Source of the DNA: Helicobacteraceae bacterium
GTDB taxonomy: Bacteria > Campylobacterota > Campylobacteria > Campylobacterales > SZUA-545
Length of the DNA: 9,499 nucleotides
Direction of reading: 5' to 3'
Assembly: GCA_031273735.1 (NCBI GenBank)
Contig: JAISRI010000203.1
Coordinates: forward strand, 1 to 9,499
Under the pieces are notes generated by a model, which worked only from the letters and a program-made list of their open reading frames with translations, ran no database searches and had not been told where the DNA came from. A program made the translations under genes and the position numbers. The stretch's first letter is position 1. The number at the start of each line of letters is the position of its first letter. Below, in pieces: positions 6,429-9,499 of this stretch.

Positions 6429-6434
6429 TAAAAT
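6429..6434 (+). promoter_or_regulatory. Extended -10 promoter for yggT and the chemoreceptor
   Basis: TGC-TAAAAT (6426-6434) gives an extended -10, followed 22 bases later by the ATG at 6457. AAGGAG (6447-6452) lies four bases before the start. Confidence 0.45.
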
Positions 6435-6456
6435 ACGGGCAAAAAAAAGGAGCAAA

Positions 6457-6777
6457 ATGGAAGTTTTAGCGACCTTCTGCCACGCGGTTGCGAATATATT
6501 AGAGATGATAATTACGGCTTACTCGTTCGTAATAATCGTCGCGGCGGCGATTAGCTGGGTGCGTCCAGATCCGTATAATCCGATAGTTCAGGCGCTTTAC
6601 CGCCTTACCGAGCCGCTCTATGCCTACATTCGTCGCTTTATACGCACGAACTTTGGCGGGTTTGATTTTGCGCCGATCATCGTCCTTTTAACGCTTCAGT
6701 TTATTAGGCTCTTTTTTGTTCGGTTGCTATACTCCGTCGGCTCGAAACCGATCGGAATCACTTTTGCTTTGACGTAA
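6457..6777 (+). CDS. yggT: YggT family membrane protein
   Basis: A 106-residue inner-membrane protein with two hydrophobic regions (about 12-34 and 70-95). The loop between them, SWVRPDPYNPIVQALYRL then TEPLYAYIRR (33-60), is the YggT signature; FGGFDFAPIIVLLTLQFI (66-83) is the conserved start of the second helix. The family is linked to cell-envelope or division functions and osmotic stress, but its biochemistry is unsettled. The start is well fixed by AAGGAG. It is divergent from the CoA-binding gene. Its stop lies 13 bases before the proposed ACG start of the chemoreceptor, and the Shine-Dalgarno of that gene overlaps the gap, so the two are likely co-transcribed. Confidence 0.9.
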   Translation: MEVLATFCHAVANILEMIITAYSFVIIVAAAISWVRPDPYNPIVQALYRLTEPLYAYIRRFIRTNFGGFDFAPIIVLLTLQFIRLFFVRLLYSVGSKPIGITFALT

Positions 6778-6778
6778 A

Positions 6779-6793
6779 AAAGGAGCGCAGACG
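6779..6793 (+). promoter_or_regulatory. Chemoreceptor ribosome binding site and ACG start
   Basis: The sequence reads AAAGGAG-CGCAG-ACG. A strong Shine-Dalgarno sits five bases before an ACG codon, exactly where an ATG would be expected. The TTG at 6830 has no Shine-Dalgarno. It decides the start of the chemoreceptor gene. Confidence 0.6.
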
Positions 6794-8716
6794 TTTAAAA
6801 CATTTGGCGCGAAGGCGCTAACTATCATTTTGGCGAGCGCGACGCTCGGAGCGATTACCGTCTATGTCGTTACCAGCATAGGGTTTCGAGAGCTTTCCGA
6901 GCGTAGCGCGCGTAAAACGCTGACGATGGTAAGCGAATCGATCTTTCAAACCTTGCGCTTATCTATGTTTAGCGGCGATCGGATCGTGATCGAAGAGGCG
7001 TTAGAGCGCGCATACGGGATCGAAGGCGTCCATTCGCTATCGATTATGCCCGATAAAGAGGTAATCGCCACTTTTAGCCTACCGCAAACATTCACCAACG
7101 ATCCAGACGTTCTGCGCGTTTTTTCGACCAAAGAAGCCATATGGCAGGAGAATAACGGCGAAGACGGGCGGCATATGCGGCTCTTAAAACCGCTGATTGC
7201 CGAGCCGATCTGCGTTCGTTGCCACGCGCTAAATCAGGTAAACGACGTTTTGGGAGTGATGGATCTATCCGTATCGACGCGTTGGAGCGAAGCGGTAATC
7301 CGTTCTTCGCAGGCAAAGCTCGGCATATTTATCTGCTTGGCGCTTTTGTTCGCGATCCTATTTGCGGTTTTCTTTACGCGAATGTTCAACAACAAACTTC
7401 GCGCTTTGCAAACGGGGCTTTTAGACTTTTTTGGTTTTCTTAATCAAACAAAGTCGAAGGCTAACCGCCTAAAGATTAAAAGCGGCGACGAAATCGGGCA
7501 GATGGCGGAGGCGCTCAACAAAAACATAGCGCGAATCGAGCGCGGTTTGGAGCAGGATCGCCGCTTTATCGCGGAGGCGACGCAGATCGTTTCAAAGGTT
7601 AATATCGGCTTTGTCGGCGGTCGTCTTGTCAGCGAGGCGAACAGCCCCGCTCTCGCGGCTTTAAAAGAGACGATGAACGCTATGATCGCGGCGCTGGAGC
7701 ATAATATCGAAGAGATTTTGCGCGTGATGAAAGCCTACGAAAGCGACGACTACACCGCTTTGACAAACGCCCAAACGCTTCAAGGCGAGCTTCGCGCCCT
7801 AAACGACGGGATAAATCGGCTAGGAGAGTCGATTGGCGGAATGCTTTACGACAGCTTAGAAAACGGCAAATCGCTGGAGAATAACGCGCAAGAGCTTGGC
7901 GGCTACGTGCATTCGCTATCGACGGCGACCTCCAAACAAGCGAACGCTTTGCAAGAAACGATCGTGGCTGTGGCTGCGATCGCCTCTGCGATCAGAGACA
8001 CGACCAAAAAAGCGGGGTTGATGGCGACTATCGCCGACGAAACGCAAAAGAGCGCCAAAGAGGGCGCGGCGTGCGCGGGCGCGACTATGAGCGCGATGGA
8101 GCAGATCGTGGGTAGCGCGAACGCGATCAACGAGGCGATTGACGCAATAGACGCAATCGCCTTTCAGACCAATATCCTTTCGTTAAACGCGGCGGTGGAA
8201 GCGGCGACGGCGGGCGAAGCGGGTAAAGGCTTCGCGGTCGTGGCGGGCGAAGTGAGAAACCTAGCGGCAAGAAGCGTCGAGGCGGCGCGGACGATCAAAG
8301 AGTTAAGCGAAGAGAGTCAGCGCAGAGCCGAAGAGGGCAAACTGATTTCTATGCAAATGATGGAAGGCTACGAAAGATTAAGCGCGAAGATCAAAGATAC
8401 AAGCGCGCTTGTATCGCAGGTTGCGCAGGCAAGTCGCGATCAGATGGGCGCGATCGAACATATCAATGAAGTCGTCGAAACGATAGGAAAGATGACAAAA
8501 GAATCCGAGCGCGTGGCGCAAAAAACGCACGCGATCGCCGCGAGAACCTCCGAAATGGCGCGGGCGCTTGTGAATGCGACAAGCAATAAGAGATTTCGCT
8601 CGATCGGCGGCGACGAAAAGATCAAAGAGCTTAAAAGCCTGATTGAATCTGGCTTTAGCGGCGAGAGCATAGCCGACTTCGATCCACCGATCGCAAACGA
8701 AAACCAAGAACGCTAA
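6791..8716 (+). CDS. Methyl-accepting chemotaxis protein with periplasmic CxxCH (c-haem) sensor domain
   Basis: A 641-residue transmembrane chemoreceptor that signals through CheW and CheA. From the ACG start it reads (M)FKTFGAKALTIILASAT, a normal basic N-terminus and first helix (about 7-29). The periplasmic domain (about 30-176) contains EPICVRCHALNQVNDVLGVM with C141, C144 and H145: a CxxCH c-haem attachment motif in the position seen in haem-c PAS-like chemotaxis sensors such as those of Geobacter. The second helix is about 177-196. A HAMP domain follows (about 203-253, with DEIG), then a second HAMP-like coiled segment (about 254-355), then the signalling hairpin with its tip IAFQTNILSLNAAVEAAT (about 456-473). 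There is no C-terminal CheR/CheB pentapeptide. A start at TTG 6830 would give 628 residues and cut the first helix. Ligand or redox partner unknown; haem attachment is inference. Confidence 0.9.
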   Translation, partial: TFKTFGAKALTIILASATLGAITVYVVTSIGFRELSERSARKTLTMVSESIFQTLRLSMFSGDRIVIEEALERAYGIEGVHSLSIMPDKEVIATFSLPQTFTNDPDVLRVFSTKEAIWQENNGEDGRHMRLLKPLIAEPICVRCHALNQVNDVLGVMDLSVSTRWSEAVIRSSQAKLGIFICLALLFAILFAVFFTRMFNNKLRALQTGLLDFFGFLNQTKSKANRLKIKSGDEIGQMAEALNKNIARIERGLEQDRRFIAEATQIVSKVNIGFVGGRLVSEANSPALAALKETMNAMIAALEHNIEEILRVMKAYESDDYTALTNAQTLQGELRALNDGINRLGESIGGMLYDSLENGKSLENNAQELGGYVHSLSTATSKQANALQETIVAVAAIASAIRDTTKKAGLMATIADETQKSAKEGAACAGATMSAMEQIVGSANAINEAIDAIDAIAFQTNILSLNAAVEAATAGEAGKGFAVVAGEVRNLAARSVEAARTIKELSEESQRRAEEGKLISMQMMEGYERLSAKIKDTSALVSQVAQASRDQMGAIEHINEVVETIGKMTKESERVAQKTHAIAARTSEMARALVNATSNKRFRSIGGDEKIKELKSLIESGFSGESIADFDPPIANENQER

Positions 8717-8798
8717 GCAATTGCCGTATTCCGTCTTTAACAAGGCAATCCTACATTTACAGTCATTCCCGCAACTTTAGCGTAGCGCGTCCTCTCTC

Positions 8799-8973
8799 GT
8801 CATTTCCGCGCAAGCGGGAATCCAAATACGGCGTAGCCGTGCGTATTCAGACTTACGAATGGATCGAAAGCGATCGTAATTCGTAGGTTTTTAGTTTGGA
8901 TTCCCGCCTTCCTCCGCAATTTACGCCCCCCCCCAAAAAAAAAGCTAGGCTACGCTAAAGTCGCGGGAATGAC
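8799..8973. repeat. Repeat unit 1 with expanded right arm
   Basis: The left arm, GTCATTTCCGCGCAAGCGGG... (8799-8826), is itself a hairpin ending in ATCCAAA. The centre carries GTATTCAGACTTACGAA (8843-8859) and TTACGAAT/ATTCGTAG as an inner stem. The right arm begins TTTGGATTCCCGCC (8895-8908) and ends GCGGGAATGAC (8963-8973), but between them are C9A9 and a segment also found at 158-190. Confidence 0.7.
8926..8943. repeat. C9A9 homopolymer tract
   Basis: Nine C are followed directly by nine A inside the right arm of repeat unit 1. The related copy at 171-184 has only CCCCGCAAG here, so the tract looks expanded. It lies outside any gene. Confidence 0.8.
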
Positions 8974-9055
8974 TGAATACGACGGATTTGTTGCGTTAAA
9001 GGCGGGTTTAGTAATGCGTTGAGCCTTCGTTTATTTAGTAAAACCAGCATATACA

Positions 9056-9183
9056 GTCATTCCCGCGTAGGCGGGAATCCAAAACGAGCGCTTTTGCGTC
9101 GTGAGTATTCAGACTTACGAACAACCAAAGGCGATCGCTATCCGTAGGTCTTTGGTTTGGATTCCCGCCTACGCGGAAATGAC
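9056..9183. repeat. 128-bp MITE-like element (repeat unit 2)
   Basis: The terminal arms 9056-9083 and 9156-9183 are inverted repeats matching at 27 of 28 positions; each arm is also a small hairpin (ATTCCCGC/GCGGGAAT type). The 72-bp centre holds GTATTCAGACTTACGAA (9105-9121), identical to unit 1, and an inner stem CCAAAG (9125-9130)/CTTTGG (9150-9155). It has no coding capacity. The structure resembles a non-autonomous miniature element or a dRS3-type intergenic palindrome. Confidence 0.7.
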
Positions 9184-9202
9184 TGTAAATGTAGGATTGC
9201 TG

Positions 9203-9235
9203 ACAATGCGTGGGTTTTACAAATGCGTTGGTTTT
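9203..9235. repeat. Imperfect tandem duplication
   Basis: ACAATGCGTGGGTTTT (9203-9218) is followed directly by ACAAATGCGTTGGTTTT (9219-9235). AATGCGTTG also occurs at about 9013. Confidence 0.6.
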
Positions 9236-9237
9236 GG

Positions 9238-9265
9238 TTTGGATTCCCGCTTTCGCGGGAATGAC
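9238..9265. repeat. Single GGATTCCCGC-TTTC-GCGGGAATGAC hairpin
   Basis: An 8-bp perfect stem (ATTCCCGC 9243-9250 with GCGGGAAT) and a four-base loop form the basic repeat unit of the island in inverted orientation. It lies 30 bases beyond the stop of the minus-strand gene at 9295 and could act as its transcript end, although there is no U-run. Confidence 0.65.
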
Positions 9266-9294
9266 GGGAGAGGACGCGGGAATAACAAGAAGGT

Positions 9295-9499
9295 TTATAT
9301 TTGGTAGTAACTAAGAGTCGTTTTGCCGAACTTGCGTCTTTTAGAGATAGCCAAAGCGCCTAAACGATCGCTTAGGACGACGTTTGAGCTATGTTCGACT
9401 ATCGCGCCCGCAAGAGCGTCGATCGGAAGCGACGAAAGAAGCGTTTGCGTCTGTTCGTAGATTTGCGAAAAACCTTCGCGGATAGAAAAGGGCGGATCG
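9295..9499 (-). CDS. C-terminal 67 residues of an unrecognised protein (partial)
   Basis: The minus-strand frame is open from the right edge to TAA at 9295-9297. Visible residues begin DPPFSIREGFSQIYEQTQTL and continue through LPIDALAGAIVEHSSNVVLS, DRLGALAISKRRKFGKT and TLSYYQI. Codon use (GCG, CGC, TCG, GCC, GATCG-containing) fits the housekeeping genes of the window, and there are two CGATCG sites, supporting a real gene. The segment looks like a mixed alpha/beta cytoplasmic C-terminus with a basic patch (SKRRKFGK). I do not recognise the family. It faces the chemoreceptor gene tail to tail across the repeat island. Confidence 0.65.
   Translation of the reverse strand, partial: DPPFSIREGFSQIYEQTQTLLSSLPIDALAGAIVEHSSNVVLSDRLGALAISKRRKFGKTTLSYYQI

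Larger units (their letters stand above)
8745..9200. repeat. 456-bp repeat island bounded by 28-bp inverted repeats
   Basis: The non-coding stretch after the chemoreceptor (8717-9294) is nearly all repeat. The ends GCAATCCTACATTTACAGTC... (8745-8772) and its reverse complement (9173-9200) match at 27 of 28 positions. Nested inside is a second inverted pair, 8760-8786 with 8949-8975 (26 of 27, containing ACTTTAGCGTAGC). Two internal units share the same plan (8799-8973 and 9056-9183). No gene longer than chance is present; the frame at 9101-9307 runs through the repeats. No transposase and no clear target-site duplication are seen. Confidence 0.75.

Noticed and set aside
6351..6455. N-terminal extension of the CoA-binding protein
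   Set aside because: The extra 35 residues are basic and unlike the family, and the extension overlaps the divergent promoter region.
8378..8743. 121-codon minus frame opposite the chemoreceptor end
   Set aside because: Antisense to conserved receptor sequence, with no start signal.
8720..8749. Terminator of the chemoreceptor gene (ATTGCC/GGCAAT)
   Set aside because: Only a 6-bp stem with an 18-base loop and no U-run; not strong enough to call.
8745..9271. CRISPR array
   Set aside because: The repeats are inverted, unequal in length and irregularly spaced, with no uniform spacers and no cas genes.
9101..9307. 68-codon plus-strand frame
   Set aside because: It runs through two repeat hairpins, has no ribosome binding site, and its peptide repeats the translation of the hairpin (LDSRFRGND type), a well-known artefact.

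Overview
The window looks like chromosomal DNA from a member of the Campylobacterota (epsilonproteobacteria). The support is a 207-residue SerB, an epsilon-style ferrochelatase and MiaA, a YggT gene in short-spaced operon context, and a chemoreceptor whose signalling tip reads EAATAGEAGKGF. I cannot name a genus. Codons are rich in GCG, CGC and GCC, and the hexamer CGATCG is very frequent (about 35 by hand count, against 2-3 expected by chance).

Layout. Positions 1-120 (minus) are the first 40 codons of a phosphomannomutase/phosphoglucomutase. Positions 121-1872 are an accessory-looking stretch. It holds a repeat copy in the mutase leader, two unrecognised secreted-protein genes arranged tail to tail (457-897 plus, 899-1528 minus), a degenerate repeat copy, and a 36-codon gene stub (1653-1763 minus) that keeps its ribosome binding site. 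This stretch has no CGATCG between about 250 and 1920, the longest such gap in the window. Next comes serB (1873-2496 plus), which meets miaA stop to stop.

Positions 2493-6350 (minus) form one tight operon, read in the order CoA-binding YccU-type protein, ilvA, small two-helix membrane protein, hemH, miaA. Its genes are separated by a 4-base overlap and gaps of 2, 35 and 24 bases. It mixes amino-acid catabolism/isoleucine synthesis, haem synthesis and tRNA modification, as housekeeping operons of this group often do. Divergently from it runs yggT (6457-6777 plus), followed closely by a methyl-accepting chemotaxis protein (6791-8716 plus). The receptor's periplasmic domain carries a CxxCH c-haem motif. 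The best-supported start of this gene is an ACG codon placed correctly behind a strong Shine-Dalgarno sequence.

Positions 8717-9294 are non-coding and almost entirely repeats: nested inverted repeats built from hairpins of the type GTCATTCCCGC/GCGGGAATGAC. They include a 128-bp element with 28-bp terminal inverted repeats, and a larger 456-bp palindrome-bounded block containing a C9A9 homopolymer. The window ends inside the C-terminal part of an unrecognised minus-strand gene (9295-9499).

I see no CRISPR array, rRNA, tRNA, transposase or defence system. The most interesting items are the putative haem-c chemoreceptor with its non-canonical start, the MITE-like repeat island, and the accessory stretch beside serB.
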